Shown here one piece after another: positions 17,157 to 26,719 of a stretch of 64,000 nt of DNA. A program made the translations under genes and the position numbers. This stretch comes from CAXXFQ01 sp963674475. Its GTDB lineage: Bacteria; Planctomycetota; Planctomycetia; Pirellulales; Thermoguttaceae. Positions within the stretch are counted from its first letter, which is position 1, and every line of letters starts with the position of its first letter. Below the pieces are notes generated by a model, which worked only from the letters and a program-made list of their open reading frames with translations, was not told the DNA's origin and searched no databases. The stretch lies in the NCBI GenBank assembly GCA_963674475.2, contig CAXXFQ010000017.1:372001-436000 (forward strand), in the 5' to 3' direction.

Positions 17157-18044
17157 ATGGCGGATGTGCCCAATCGTGCTTTCTTTGCATCGCACTCGCG
17201 TGAATTTGAAGAAAACCGGTATGTCTATCCGGTTGTCAGCCGTCGTTCGAAGGGGATTTCGGTTGGAATCAACCTGAGTCCGGACATGGCCTGCAATTTT
17301 TCCTGTGTTTATTGCCAGGTCGAGTCGGCACTTTCTGCATCACGTCCGCGAGGCCCTTCTTCGGTTCGGATTGACTTGGCCCGCTTGGCCGAGGAGCTGG
17401 ATCAGACGGTCGAGGCTTTTGTCTCAGGGACTCTTTTCGAGCGGGACCAGTTCCACACGGTTCCTGAAAAGCTTCGACGCTTGAACGATTTCGCGTTCAG
17501 CGGTAACGGCGAGCCGACTCTTTGTCCTCAGTTTGCCGAAGCGGTCGAGGTGGCAGCCGAGGTTCGTCGAGTTCGAGACCTTGAAGAGACCAAACTGGTT
17601 TTGATCACCAATGCGACCAGGCTCCAGGATCCCCAGGTAATTCGGGGCCTTGAGCTTTTGGACTGCAATCACGGCGAAATCTGGGCGAAACTCGATGCGG
17701 GAACGCAGGCGGCTTACCAAAAGGTATCGCGGAGCCGGGTTCCCTTTCGGCAGATTCTCGACAATCTTGCCGTGACGGCCCGAAAACGTCCGATCGTTGT
17801 TCAGACCCTTTTCATGCGGATGAACGATCGGCCGACCCCCGAAGCGGAGGTCGAATCTTATTGTCGGCGGCTGCTCGAGATTCTTGAGTCCGGTGGTCAA
17901 ATCCACCTGATCCAGATCCACACGGTGGCCCGCCTTCCGGCCGAATCGTGGATCACTGCTTTGAGTGACGCCGAGCTAGATCGGATCGGGCAAAACGTCC
18001 GAGACCGAGTTGGTCGCCCGGTCGAGATCTTTTACGGCGGATAG
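17157..18044 (+). CDS. Radical SAM protein
   Basis: A 295-residue radical SAM enzyme. The cluster motif 'CNFSCVYC' (C-x3-C-x2-C) lies at about residues 44-51, followed by 'FAFSGNGEPTLCPQF' (about 113-127; the G-N-G-E-P-T is typical of the SAM-binding region) and 'IWAKLDAGTQAAYQKVS'. It matches the COG0731-type Fe-S oxidoreductases; the substrate is unknown. It is not the radical SAM partner of the AmmeMemoRadiSam set as far as I can judge. The start ATG at 17157 has no strong ribosome site and lies only 17 bases after the dispersed repeat. Confidence 0.85.
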   Translation: MADVPNRAFFASHSREFEENRYVYPVVSRRSKGISVGINLSPDMACNFSCVYCQVESALSASRPRGPSSVRIDLARLAEELDQTVEAFVSGTLFERDQFHTVPEKLRRLNDFAFSGNGEPTLCPQFAEAVEVAAEVRRVRDLEETKLVLITNATRLQDPQVIRGLELLDCNHGEIWAKLDAGTQAAYQKVSRSRVPFRQILDNLAVTARKRPIVVQTLFMRMNDRPTPEAEVESYCRRLLEILESGGQIHLIQIHTVARLPAESWITALSDAELDRIGQNVRDRVGRPVEIFYGG

Positions 18045-18222
18045 AGCCCTTTTTTCCGCCCGGTTTGTCGGGCATAACGAACCGGCTTCATTCACGGAAA
18101 AATACGCCAGAATCCTTTTCTCTCGGTTGGTTTGGTCCAAGAAAAAAAGTAGGGCCGAAGCCGGGCTCCGAAGAGTTACCGACAACGGCCCCAGGGGGGG
18201 ATTTGTTGTTGAGAAAGAGGGA

Positions 18223-21200
18223 CTAAAGCGTTCCGCCCGGTCCGGCGGTGACTCGTTCTTCTTCCTCTTCTTGGATGATGATTCGCGGTGTGACCATCAT
18301 CATCAAGCTTTGCGTTTCTCGGCCGATGCCGACATTCTTGAACAGTCGACTCACGTAAGGAATCTTGTTCAACATCGGAACACCGTATTCGTTTCGGCTC
18401 TCATTGAGTCGTTTGATGCCACCCAAGAGGACCGTGCCGCCATCCGGCACACTGACGGTCGTACTGACCGAGATGACCGAGTAGGTAGGCAACTGAACGG
18501 TTGTACCCTGTTGGGTAATCGCCTGAATATCGTTTTGTCGGCTTGCGTCGTCCGGGACGGTTTGGTTCCCTTCCGTCGAGGTGTCGGAGGTCGAGGTCGT
18601 TTCACCCGAGAAGGTGAACGTTCTGACATCGCCAATCGAGCTGAAGTAGGGAACGACCGTCAGACGCACGAAACGACGATCGCTGGAGACGACCGCTTGA
18701 ACATTCAAGGAGGTGCCTTCGGCGAGGATAACGATAATCGGCTGTTGGGCCGCCGCGAAATCGCCGACGACCGGCATCAAGCTCATGACGAACGGGCTGT
18801 ACGACATGTCTTGAATCGAGGCCATCTGGCCGTTGAACAAAGTGACTTTCGGAGCCTGCAGGACGTTGGTTCGCGTATCCCCTTGAGCGGCTTCGATGAA
18901 GAAGAACGCTTCGATTTCGCTGAGGATCGCAAATCCGACCGTCGCTCCGGCCGCCGGGTCGTATCCGCCGAATTGCGGAATCGACAGTCCGTAACTTCCT
19001 TGACGGAAGGGGATGTCGAGGTCGGCGGAAAAGACGCCAGGTGCCGACATACCGACGGTTACGCTTCGATCGTTGTCCACATCGCGAAGGTCTCGAAGTG
19101 GCTCGTTCAGGAAATCTCCCGCCTCTTCGTCATCCTCAGCATCCTCACCGCTCTCTTCTACGATGCGGCCGAACCCGCTAGTGCCGGGGAGGTTATCATC
19201 GATGTCGAAATCGAAGTCGACGCCGATTCGTTCGAAGAAGTTGTCGTTCAGGGTGATGAAGCGGACTTCGATCGTGACTTGCAAGTCTTGGAGACGTCGG
19301 AGCTGTTCGAACAGGTCGACGATATTCTCGTGGACTTCTTGGGTCTGGCTGATGACCAAGGTCATGTTCGATTCGAACGGTTGGACCGAGCCGGGTCCAC
19401 CAAATTCGGCCCACGATTCGGGGGCGATCGTGGTGGTGATCAGTTCGATGAGGCTGTCGAAGTCGGCATTGACGCCACCTCCGGCTCCTCCGGGTCCAAA
19501 TCCCATGGGACTGGAACCGCCACCACTTAAGCCACTGCTGGCCTGGGCGAGGACGGTGTCACTGATCGTGGTGGCTTGATCCGAAGCGACCACGCCCATC
19601 GGCGAACCGCTGCCGTAGTTGCTGGTTGAACTGCCGAAGCCGTTTCGTCGCATTGCTTCGTTATACGCACCGCCGAGCCCCATGTTCGGGTTGGGAACAA
19701 AGTTGGGGATCGGGATGACCAAGTCGGCGACCTGATAGGTGGCCGTGTAAGTTTCCTGATCGCGGTAATCTTCGCTGGTGATTTTGAGGACCTCGTCCTT
19801 GATCACATAGCTCAAATGGTACGGGGAAAGGATCAAATTCAACGCACTCTTGAGTGAAATCTCGTTCTGAAGATGGATCGTCACCGGTTGGTCGGTGGAG
19901 ACGTTCTCTTCGCTGAAGCCTTGCGGATCCAGATAGACGTTGATTTCGGACAGTTGGGCCAAGTGATTCAAAACGTTACCCAACGGTTGTTTATCGAAGC
20001 TCAAGGAAACGGGGGTTTTGAGCTTTTGTTCGATTTCGATTTCCCGTTCCGAACGAGCGGGGCCTTGTTCGGCACTCAGTCGGGCACGGCTTTTGGTTAG
20101 CGTGTCCCAGGTTTTCGCGTCGGGGAATCGATACGGGTCGCTGTCGTCGAAGGGGATCGAGGATCGTTCGACGCTGAACATCGTGCTGACAAACGCGTCT
20201 TCTTTCTCGTCACGCAGCGCGAGGTTGTTCGTGAAGCGACGGAGGAATTTCGCATTGTCCCAGACCTGACGAGCCACCGGTTCTTCGGGGGCCAGATCGT
20301 AAGCCTGTTTCGCGATCACCTCGGCTTCGGCAAACGAATGTTCGTCGACCTTTTGGTTGTAATGTTCGATCAGTTGAGCCAACTTTTGACGCACTTCGAC
20401 GACGTGTTGCCGTTCGCGTTCGACCTGTTCGAGGATGGCCTGGTTTTGCTGGTTGAGCGAAAGCCGGGCTTCGTTATCCTTGATGTACTGGTTCAGGTTG
20501 GCCAAACTGCGATTGGCACGTCGCATCAACGTCGCTTTGGCGACCGGGTCGAGCGAGGCGGCTTCGACGGTCTTTCGCATCATATTCAGTTCGGTGACCG
20601 CTCCGTTGGGGTCGGATTCACGAATCTGAGTTGCCTTGCGCTCGGCCTGGGTCAAATCGTTGAGAATTTGACGGGCCAGAAGCTGTTGTTGCTGCGTTTG
20701 TTCTTGCGTCAGGGGGATTCCCGCGGCGACGCCCAACGGATTGGAAGTCGCTTGACCCGTGGTCGGGGTGGGAATGGCTTCCGGCGAAGCGGCGGTAAGA
20801 TTTGCCGGGGTGCCGGTTGCGGTCGGTGGCGAAAGCAATTGGAGTCGTTGATTCAGCCGGTTGGCGGTTTCGGGGTCCAATTGGTTTCGAAGTTGGGCTG
20901 CTTGCTGGAAGTAATTGATCGCCTCGTCAAACTTTTTCGCTTGAAGGGCGTTTTCTCCTTGCTGGAAGAGTGTCATGGCCGGGGTAGCGGCGCTGGACTT
21001 TGGGGGTGCTGCAAGCGTCGGTTTTTGAGCGAGACGGATGCCGCCCGGAGCCGCCAGTTGCGGTTGTCCGACACTCGGGGCAATGTTGGCCGCCGGAATG
21101 TTTTGGGTCGGATCGGCCGAAGTATGGTAAACTGCTTGCATGGCTGCTTGAGGAGCGGGGGAGGCGGCCGTGTAGTTGGCTGCCGGAACCACACCGGAAG

Positions 21201-22308
21201 CGGTTGCGCTTCGTCGTTTTTGGATTTCTTGCATCAAAGTGGACGGTCGCATCTGTCCGGCGTCGAAGCTCGCTTCGGGGACTTGCATCGACACGGCGAC
21301 GCGTGCATAAGCTTCGGCAGCGTCCAGGTCACCTTTGTCAAGTGACGCCTGGGCGTGTTTGATCAGCTGGTTGGCACGACGTTTGACACTCGGCGAAACA
21401 GACGGTTCGTTCGGGCTGGTTTCGGGCTTTTGGGCCAGGGTCCGTCGAGCCGTATTGATCCGCTCTAAAAGGGTGTTTGGGTTGGGCTCGAGTGGGCTGA
21501 ACGTGACCCGTTGGTCGTTGGCTTGATAGGCCAATCGTTCGGCCGTTTCAAAATCGTTCCAGCCGAGGACCGCTTCGGATTGTTCCATCATTAATTTAGC
21601 GAACTGGCGACGATAGCCTTCGGTGTGCTTTCGACGAGGCGCTTCGGCAAGCAGCATTTCGAACTTTTCGATCGCCGCTTCGACTCGCATGGGCGTGTCG
21701 TCTTTCGGGCCGTAGGCGAGCGGCTGGGCTTTCGCTTGTTCGGCGATTTGCTTTGCCCGAGCGGCGTCACCCATTGCCAAGGCCTGACGGGCCTGAAGCA
21801 ACAAGAAGTTTTTCTTGGAGCCAGGGGCCTGTGCCGTCATTGCCAGCCGGGTGGCCGTCGGCATTGTGGCAGGGTGATTCAGGAACGGATCGGTCGGCGG
21901 GGTCGCTTGACCTTGGTTGCCAAACGGCAAAACGGCCGCCAAACCGGAAAGTGCTCCTTGACCTGAAGAGGCCGTTTTTTTCCGCTGGAGTTCCTGGCGA
22001 GCCTTGGCCGGCGTGTAAGCGAGTTGATTGAGAGGGTTGTATCGAACCCTCAACTGTTCAGCTTGAACAATCAACTGCTCGGCCACGTCCAATCGATTTT
22101 CAGCCATCGCCTGTTTCGCGCGAGACAGCAGATCGTCCGCCTGCTGGCGGGGATCGGTGCTGGTCGTCGAAGGCGTCGCCTGAGAAATGACGGCGGACGT
22201 CACACCGCAAGACGGTGCGAACCAAAGGGGATTGGCCTGCGTAACGGCGGTGGAAAGCAGGAAGCTTACCACCATCAGGCCCGTTAGTGTTTTCGTGGTC
22301 GTTTTCAA
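18223..22308 (-). CDS. Secretin (type II/III secretion or pilus outer-membrane channel) with long N-terminal repeat region
   Basis: A 1361-residue protein, far longer than most secretins (600-750). A signal peptide ends near residue 25. Residues about 50-770 are helical and TPR-like, with repeated 'A.QALAMGDAARAKQIAEQA' and 'LDKGDLDAAEAYARVAV' units and Gln/Pro/Ala-rich linkers. An STN-like domain ('VSLSFDKQPLGNVLNHLAQL') lies near 770-850, then a Gly/Ser-rich loop. The secretin core occupies the C-terminal ~300 residues and ends 'VPDGGTVLLGGIKR...VPMLNKIPYVSRLFKN'. The start is TTG at 22308, supported by AGGAG seven bases upstream. No inner-membrane ATPase or pseudopilin gene is nearby, so the system it serves is not visible. 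Confidence 0.88.
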   Translation of the reverse strand: MKTTTKTLTGLMVVSFLLSTAVTQANPLWFAPSCGVTSAVISQATPSTTSTDPRQQADDLLSRAKQAMAENRLDVAEQLIVQAEQLRVRYNPLNQLAYTPAKARQELQRKKTASSGQGALSGLAAVLPFGNQGQATPPTDPFLNHPATMPTATRLAMTAQAPGSKKNFLLLQARQALAMGDAARAKQIAEQAKAQPLAYGPKDDTPMRVEAAIEKFEMLLAEAPRRKHTEGYRRQFAKLMMEQSEAVLGWNDFETAERLAYQANDQRVTFSPLEPNPNTLLERINTARRTLAQKPETSPNEPSVSPSVKRRANQLIKHAQASLDKGDLDAAEAYARVAVSMQVPEASFDAGQMRPSTLMQEIQKRRSATASGVVPAANYTAASPAPQAAMQAVYHTSADPTQNIPAANIAPSVGQPQLAAPGGIRLAQKPTLAAPPKSSAATPAMTLFQQGENALQAKKFDEAINYFQQAAQLRNQLDPETANRLNQRLQLLSPPTATGTPANLTAASPEAIPTPTTGQATSNPLGVAAGIPLTQEQTQQQQLLARQILNDLTQAERKATQIRESDPNGAVTELNMMRKTVEAASLDPVAKATLMRRANRSLANLNQYIKDNEARLSLNQQNQAILEQVERERQHVVEVRQKLAQLIEHYNQKVDEHSFAEAEVIAKQAYDLAPEEPVARQVWDNAKFLRRFTNNLALRDEKEDAFVSTMFSVERSSIPFDDSDPYRFPDAKTWDTLTKSRARLSAEQGPARSEREIEIEQKLKTPVSLSFDKQPLGNVLNHLAQLSEINVYLDPQGFSEENVSTDQPVTIHLQNEISLKSALNLILSPYHLSYVIKDEVLKITSEDYRDQETYTATYQVADLVIPIPNFVPNPNMGLGGAYNEAMRRNGFGSSTSNYGSGSPMGVVASDQATTISDTVLAQASSGLSGGGSSPMGFGPGGAGGGVNADFDSLIELITTTIAPESWAEFGGPGSVQPFESNMTLVISQTQEVHENIVDLFEQLRRLQDLQVTIEVRFITLNDNFFERIGVDFDFDIDDNLPGTSGFGRIVEESGEDAEDDEEAGDFLNEPLRDLRDVDNDRSVTVGMSAPGVFSADLDIPFRQGSYGLSIPQFGGYDPAAGATVGFAILSEIEAFFFIEAAQGDTRTNVLQAPKVTLFNGQMASIQDMSYSPFVMSLMPVVGDFAAAQQPIIVILAEGTSLNVQAVVSSDRRFVRLTVVPYFSSIGDVRTFTFSGETTSTSDTSTEGNQTVPDDASRQNDIQAITQQGTTVQLPTYSVISVSTTVSVPDGGTVLLGGIKRLNESRNEYGVPMLNKIPYVSRLFKNVGIGRETQSLMMMVTPRIIIQEEEEERVTAGPGGTL

Positions 22309-22795
22309 CTCAATTCTCCTCTTGCACTAAAAGACTCGCAGGAGTCCACCTCAGTCCGCTCGGTCAGTCGCACGCGCCCCGAGCACGAACGACTTAAAAA
22401 ACATCGAAATCGAATTCCCGTCTTTTTTAGGTTACCTACGTCTGCTGTTTCTGGTTGTCGAATCAAGAAAACGTGGTCTTTTCAGGGATTTCATTTCGTT
22501 CGGTGCCGACTAAGGCCGGATCTTGGAGTAGTTTTTTTTAAGGATATCTCGAAGAGAGGGCCGAAAAGTACTGGCTTGGCCGAGTTGGGTCAAGGTCGAT
22601 TTGGCAAACTTTCAAGGGAGAAAGAATTTTTTTGAATTTTTTTGAATTCTTTCTTAAAACCCGAGAAAAAAGGAAGACTGGGTAGGATTTCGCTCAACGA
22701 AAATGGGGGGTGGTCAGCCGGTTCTTTGGCCCTTTGGAGAGTCCCTTTTACGTTCGTTTCCACACGCGATGTTGTAAACTGGCCGCAGCGGGAAA
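22309..22795. other. Intergenic gap upstream of the secretin gene
   Basis: About 490 bp with no convincing gene. It holds the minus-strand ribosome site of the secretin gene (AGGAG near 22316-22320) and several A/T tracts (around 22540 and 22625-22660). No repeat or hairpin stands out. Confidence 0.45.
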
Positions 22796-23041
22796 ATGGA
22801 ATGCCCTAAAGAGATATTGGAATTGCACTTATGGCAACCAGGAGACCGTTCCCGATGGAGTGTGGACGTTGCCCGTTCGCAGGAAACTGCTCTTGCAGTC
22901 TGTTTCTCTACGGGCTGTCAGGGGCTTTCGGGGAATGCTTTAAGAAGCGCGTGGCGGCAGTCGGTTCGCGTAACACGTGGCCGCCACGCATCAATCGTGA
23001 CGAGAGGAAGGAGCGGAAGAGGTGGCCAGGGAAAAGGTTAA
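22796..23041 (+). CDS. Possible small protein
   Basis: An 81-codon frame, 'MECPKEILELHLWQPGDRSR...', with no known domain. Its TAA overlaps the TAA of the convergent PP-loop gene by two bases (23039-23040), the same arrangement as at 766-769. No ribosome site precedes it. A competing frame on the same strand starts at 22855 behind a good AGGAG and opens with a Cys-rich 'MECGRCPFAGNCSC'. At most one is real, and neither is certain. Confidence 0.3.
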   Translation: MECPKEILELHLWQPGDRSRWSVDVARSQETALAVCFSTGCQGLSGNALRSAWRQSVRVTRGRHASIVTRGRSGRGGQGKG

Positions 23042-24045
23042 GCCGGTTTGAGGTCTTGGACCGTGTCGAGGTCCTCAGCGCTGACGTGGAAGATCTTTTG
23101 GCTTCCTTCTTGCGAGATCGCTTCAATGGCGATTTCCTCTACCTTTTCGCGATCGACTTTGGTGGCGTAACGGACGACCAGGGCGCCGGTCCGCTTGAGG
23201 TTGGCTTCGGTCGGCTGGCCAATCAGAAGGGCTGTCGGGCCCACTTCGGTTTCGAGTTGGACCACTGTGGCGTTTCGGGCCATTTCCTGGTCGAAGAGTT
23301 CGAGAAGTTGTTGGTTTTCGTTCTGATTTCGACCTATCGCCACCTTGGTCTGGTCGTCCAAGCGGATATGGCGTCCCTGGACCAGCAGGCTTAAGTCCCA
23401 GAGGCTGGCTTCCGGGCCATGGTCGAGGACGTCGCGGACCCGGGGGGCAAAGGTCGTTTCGGTGATCGCGCAGCCGGTTGACGGTTGGGGCGTGGCCGTG
23501 ACTCCCAGCTCGTTGGCTAATTGGATCAGCGGGGTTCGTCCTCGTCCGGAGAAGCGGTAAAGTTGGTCGCGGTCGATAATCCCTTCGGTTTCGGGGATGG
23601 TCGGTTCCAAAAGCTTTGCCGACAAGGGGCGCAGTAAACGGCCGTGGAGGCCGCTACGCCGGTCGACGCAGTCGAGATGGTTCCTTTTTTGGCTCATCGG
23701 ACGCTGGCTCAGAACTTCCCCCGTGGCGACGACGCAGGCTTCTCGTTCTTCCATGAATCGTTTGGCCAATTTGCACATGTAGATGCGGCAGTCGATGCAC
23801 GGATTGATCCCTTTGCCGTATCCATAGCGAGGATGACGTAAAAGCTCGACGTACGCTTCGCCCGCGCTGACCACCGTGAGGTTGATGCCCAGCGCGTCGG
23901 CGGCGGATCGGGCCGGTTTTTCACAGGAATGAAAGACCGTTTTGACATTGAGGCCGTCGACCTCGAGCCCCTGTTTTTGAAGAATGGCAGCGGCAAGAAT
24001 GCTATCTAGTCCGCCGGAGAAAAGGACAACCGCGCGTGGTTTCAT
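23038..24045 (-). CDS. PP-loop ATPase, MnmA/ThiI-like (tRNA thiolation candidate)
   Basis: A 335-residue protein opening 'MKPRAVVLFSGGLDSILAAA'; the PP-loop S-G-G-x-D-S is at residues 10-15. A C-x2-C pair ('PCIDCRIYMCKLAKRF') follows at about 83-98 and 'QPSTGCAITE' near 195. This layout matches the family annotated as tRNA 2-thiouridylase-related in many bacteria: ATP adenylates the target base and a cysteine relays sulfur. The C-terminal third ('HIRLDDQTKVAIGRNQNEN') is a separate small domain. The ATG at 24045 was chosen because the PP-loop strand starts there. The exact tRNA target is unknown. It is 264 bases downstream of rnc on the same strand. Confidence 0.75.
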   Translation of the reverse strand: MKPRAVVLFSGGLDSILAAAILQKQGLEVDGLNVKTVFHSCEKPARSAADALGINLTVVSAGEAYVELLRHPRYGYGKGINPCIDCRIYMCKLAKRFMEEREACVVATGEVLSQRPMSQKRNHLDCVDRRSGLHGRLLRPLSAKLLEPTIPETEGIIDRDQLYRFSGRGRTPLIQLANELGVTATPQPSTGCAITETTFAPRVRDVLDHGPEASLWDLSLLVQGRHIRLDDQTKVAIGRNQNENQQLLELFDQEMARNATVVQLETEVGPTALLIGQPTEANLKRTGALVVRYATKVDREKVEEIAIEAISQEGSQKIFHVSAEDLDTVQDLKPA

Positions 24046-24171
24046 CGTTGAAGGCCAGAAAAAGGTTTTGAGGAAAAGTGATTCAATGTTTGCAGATTCG
24101 CTTGGACAGTTGGATAAATCCCGCAGAAAAAACGAAAACGACATGCCCGTTTCAAGGCGTATCGGGTTCGG

Positions 24172-24250
24172 TTTTTATGGCGCATTTCACTTTAGCGTAG
24201 CGGGTTCCTTGCAACAAATAAGGAAAAGGAAAAACAAAGCCATTCCTTAG
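24172..24250 (-). repeat. Dispersed repeat, copy C (partial)
   Basis: In inverse orientation it matches the right half of copy A: on the minus strand, a TGCAAGGAACC block, then GCTACGCTAAAGTGAAATGC. The left half with the CACACCGGCG block is missing. It lies between rnc and the PP-loop gene. Confidence 0.65.
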
Positions 24251-24309
24251 GCAAACAGGCGATCTTTTTTTACTGCCGGTGAGACATGACGCCTTCATTA
24301 AAAAACGCT

Positions 24310-25050
24310 CTAATCGTTGGACGGGAAGGGGGGCGTTTCGTCGTGGATCTCGCTCAACGCGTTGCGAGCCGCCCGTTGTTCGGCCTCTTTTTTGTTTTTT
24401 CCCCAGGCCGGCTGGTATCGAACCGAGCCGATTTTTGCCGCGATTTTAAAGCATTTACTGTGATCGGGCCCTTTTTCGTCCAAAAGCTGATAGGTCGGAG
24501 CGGCTCCGTGTTCGCGTTGGGCGATTTGCTGGAGTACTGACTTGTAATTCCCGCCCAGATCGCCATCGGCGGCTGCCTCGATTTCCGGCTCGATATGGGT
24601 CGTAATGAATTCGGCCGCTTTCGCGTATCCCTGGTCGATATAAATGGCCGCAATCAGCGATTCGAAAACGTCCGACAGCAACGACGGGGGATATTTCGGA
24701 CTGGTCGCTACCCCTTTGCCGACAATCAGAAACTCCTGAAGATTCAAGGCCTCGCTCAGTCTCGTACAGGTTTGGCGACTTACCAAAATGGATTTGACTT
24801 TGGTAAGATCCCCTTCGAGATAATTTGGAAAACGATGGTAGAGCAAGCTGCAGACTACAGAGCCGAGAATCGCGTCGCCGAGAAATTCGAGACGCTCATT
24901 CGATTTCAAACGGGTTTGGGCTCCGGAAGCGTGCGTCAAAGCGGCCAAAAGGAGATTTTTGTCTAAAAATTTGACTTTAAGGCGTAGTTCGCACTCTTTG
25001 AGCAAGGGGAGGATATCCGGGGTCATTTCCGGCGCGTTAGGGTTAGACAT
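24310..25050 (-). CDS. rnc: Ribonuclease III
   Basis: A 246-residue RNase III of typical length. The signature 'NERLEFLGDA' is at residues 51-60, and the second catalytic acidic stretch 'SDVFESLIAAIYIDQG' is at about 126-141 (Asp127, Glu130). A double-stranded-RNA-binding domain fills about 165-236 ('GNYKSVLQQIAQ...AWGKNKKEAEQRAARNAL'). It processes rRNA precursors and structured mRNAs in the cytoplasm. A 13-bp inverted repeat lies about 340 bases upstream. Confidence 0.95.
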   Translation of the reverse strand: MSNPNAPEMTPDILPLLKECELRLKVKFLDKNLLLAALTHASGAQTRLKSNERLEFLGDAILGSVVCSLLYHRFPNYLEGDLTKVKSILVSRQTCTRLSEALNLQEFLIVGKGVATSPKYPPSLLSDVFESLIAAIYIDQGYAKAAEFITTHIEPEIEAAADGDLGGNYKSVLQQIAQREHGAAPTYQLLDEKGPDHSKCFKIAAKIGSVRYQPAWGKNKKEAEQRAARNALSEIHDETPPFPSND

Positions 25051-25391
25051 GAAGCATGCCCTGCAGGTCTCGAGGGAAAAACATCTAGGATGATTTCGAG
25101 AGGCTGCTTCGTAACTTCCCGGCCGGACTTTTATCTATCGGAAAAACCCGTAAGGGAAAATCGGATCAGATTCCGGCTGGAAGTGAAGAAACGGGCTCTC
25201 GAGGAAACTCAGTTAAAAAACCCAAACTTGTACCTTAGCAACCGAGTTTGTCGGTGTCAATGGTGGATTGGGGGGCGGAGCGGCCCAAAGGAAGGGGGGG
25301 ACCACTCTTTATTGTATCCCTGCATTCTATTCCCGGCAACGGTCGAAGAAAATGCCGCAGATTGCCGGCGGAACTTTTTTCTCACACGCTC

Positions 25392-25439
25392 GCGTTTCTC
25401 CGGAGTCGAGATTTTCGAGGATCTGGTCCGGAGAAACGC
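25392..25439. repeat. Perfect 13-bp inverted repeat between the PfkB gene and rnc
   Basis: GCGTTTCTCCGGA (25392-25404) and TCCGGAGAAACGC (25427-25439) form a perfect stem with a 22-base loop. The T-tract (25442-25447) follows on the plus strand only, so it does not look like a terminator for the minus-strand PfkB-type gene. Confidence 0.75.
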
Positions 25440-25490
25440 TATTTTTTGTGAAAACCGTTTCAAAAAAATCGCGAAACGATTCGAGAAATT

Positions 25491-26393
25491 CTAGAAGCTC
25501 AACATCTTTCGATACGCGTTCATGCGGGTTTCGATATCGTCGAGATCGACGGTTCGGAGGCGATCCAGACTGAAATCTTCGACCGTGAAACTGGCCGCGA
25601 GAGTACCATAGGCCAATGCCTGCTTGAGGGTTTTCGGTTCGAAATTACCCTGCCCGGCCAGATAGCCCATCATCCCACCGCCGAAGCTGTCTCCCGCGCC
25701 GGTCGGATCGACTACCTTGGCCGTCGGGTAGGCGGGCAACACGTAGGTCTCATGTTCACTGAAGAACATCGCCCCGTGTTCTCCCTTCTTGACCACGACA
25801 AACCGGGGACCCAGTTTCCGGACCGCTTCCCCCGCCTTGACCAGGTTCGACTCGCCGGTCAAAAGCTTCGCTTCACTGTCGTTGAGCACGATCCCGTCGA
25901 TTTGACTGAGCAGCTCGATCAACTCGTCGCGTGCCGTGTTGATCCAGAGGTCCATCGTGTCGGCTACGCTGAGCTTCGCGCCGTGGCACTGCTTCAGGAC
26001 CCGAAGCTGCACGGCCGGGGGCCCATTGGCCAGGAAAAGATACTCGCATCGGGCGACTTCTTCCGGCAGGACCGGGTCGAAATCGGCGAACGAATTGAGC
26101 TGAACGTCCAGCGTTTCGCGATCGTTCATGTTTTCCATATATTTTCCGGTCCAACGAAACGTTTTGGAACCGGGGACCATCTGGATACAGGAGGTGTCAA
26201 TATGATGGGACTCCAGTTGGCGGGCGTCCTCTTCGGTCCAGTCGTCACCGACGACGCTGACGATGCGCACCGGCGTGAAGAGGCTGGCGGCCATGGCAAA
26301 GTACGAAGCGGAACCCCCTAAAAGATGGTTTCGGGTTTCCGTAGGGGTCTGGACGTTATCAAACGCGACCGATCCGACGACAACAAGCGGCAT
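25491..26393 (-). CDS. PfkB-family carbohydrate kinase
   Basis: A 300-residue ribokinase-like sugar kinase. 'GGSASYFAMAAS' (about 26-37) is the N-terminal substrate loop. The C-terminal PfkB signature 'VVDPTGAGDSFGGGMMGYLA' (about 226-245) contains the catalytic aspartate (GAGD) and the anion hole. ATP-dependent phosphorylation of a sugar or nucleoside is expected; the substrate cannot be read from sequence. It stands apart from rnc by 440 bp that contains a strong hairpin. Confidence 0.88.
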   Translation of the reverse strand: MPLVVVGSVAFDNVQTPTETRNHLLGGSASYFAMAASLFTPVRIVSVVGDDWTEEDARQLESHHIDTSCIQMVPGSKTFRWTGKYMENMNDRETLDVQLNSFADFDPVLPEEVARCEYLFLANGPPAVQLRVLKQCHGAKLSVADTMDLWINTARDELIELLSQIDGIVLNDSEAKLLTGESNLVKAGEAVRKLGPRFVVVKKGEHGAMFFSEHETYVLPAYPTAKVVDPTGAGDSFGGGMMGYLAGQGNFEPKTLKQALAYGTLAASFTVEDFSLDRLRTVDLDDIETRMNAYRKMLSF

Positions 26394-26719
26394 AACTTGG
26401 GTCTTTCTATATCTTCAATTTCCTTAATGATACATAATGCATGTCTCTATCCATGCGGCATTAGACGAATTATCGGCGATTTCCAGAAAAGAGCAACGGG
26501 GGGGCGAAAGGGGAGATTTGAGAAAATGAACGGAGCGGAACGTATTGTGGAGGTTATTTGCGGGGAATAGAGAGGGGATGAGCGTCTTGAAAGAGATTGA
26601 TTGAAAGGGGGAGGCGAGGGGGGAGTGAAAAAAGGACGATCACCTTCCGGCAATCATCCTTTGGTTTTTCCACGAGGGGAACCGCCTGTTTCAAAATGAA
26701 AAATGGACCAAATGGCCAC
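26394..26719. other. Intergenic gap
   Basis: 326 bp between the PfkB gene and the ferritin gene, both on the minus strand. G-rich and A-rich tracts, with no gene or repeat. It should hold the PfkB promoter. Confidence 0.45.

Noticed and set aside
16998..17195. A 65-codon minus-strand gene
   Set aside because: It is the dispersed repeat read as protein; the same peptide in copy B is interrupted by stops.
22355..22400. A possible riboswitch upstream of the secretin gene
   Set aside because: No conserved core of a known class could be matched, and the G/C blocks do not form a convincing multi-stem fold.
25392..25448. The hairpin as a terminator of the PfkB-family gene
   Set aside because: The T-tract follows only on the plus strand, while the gene is on the minus strand.
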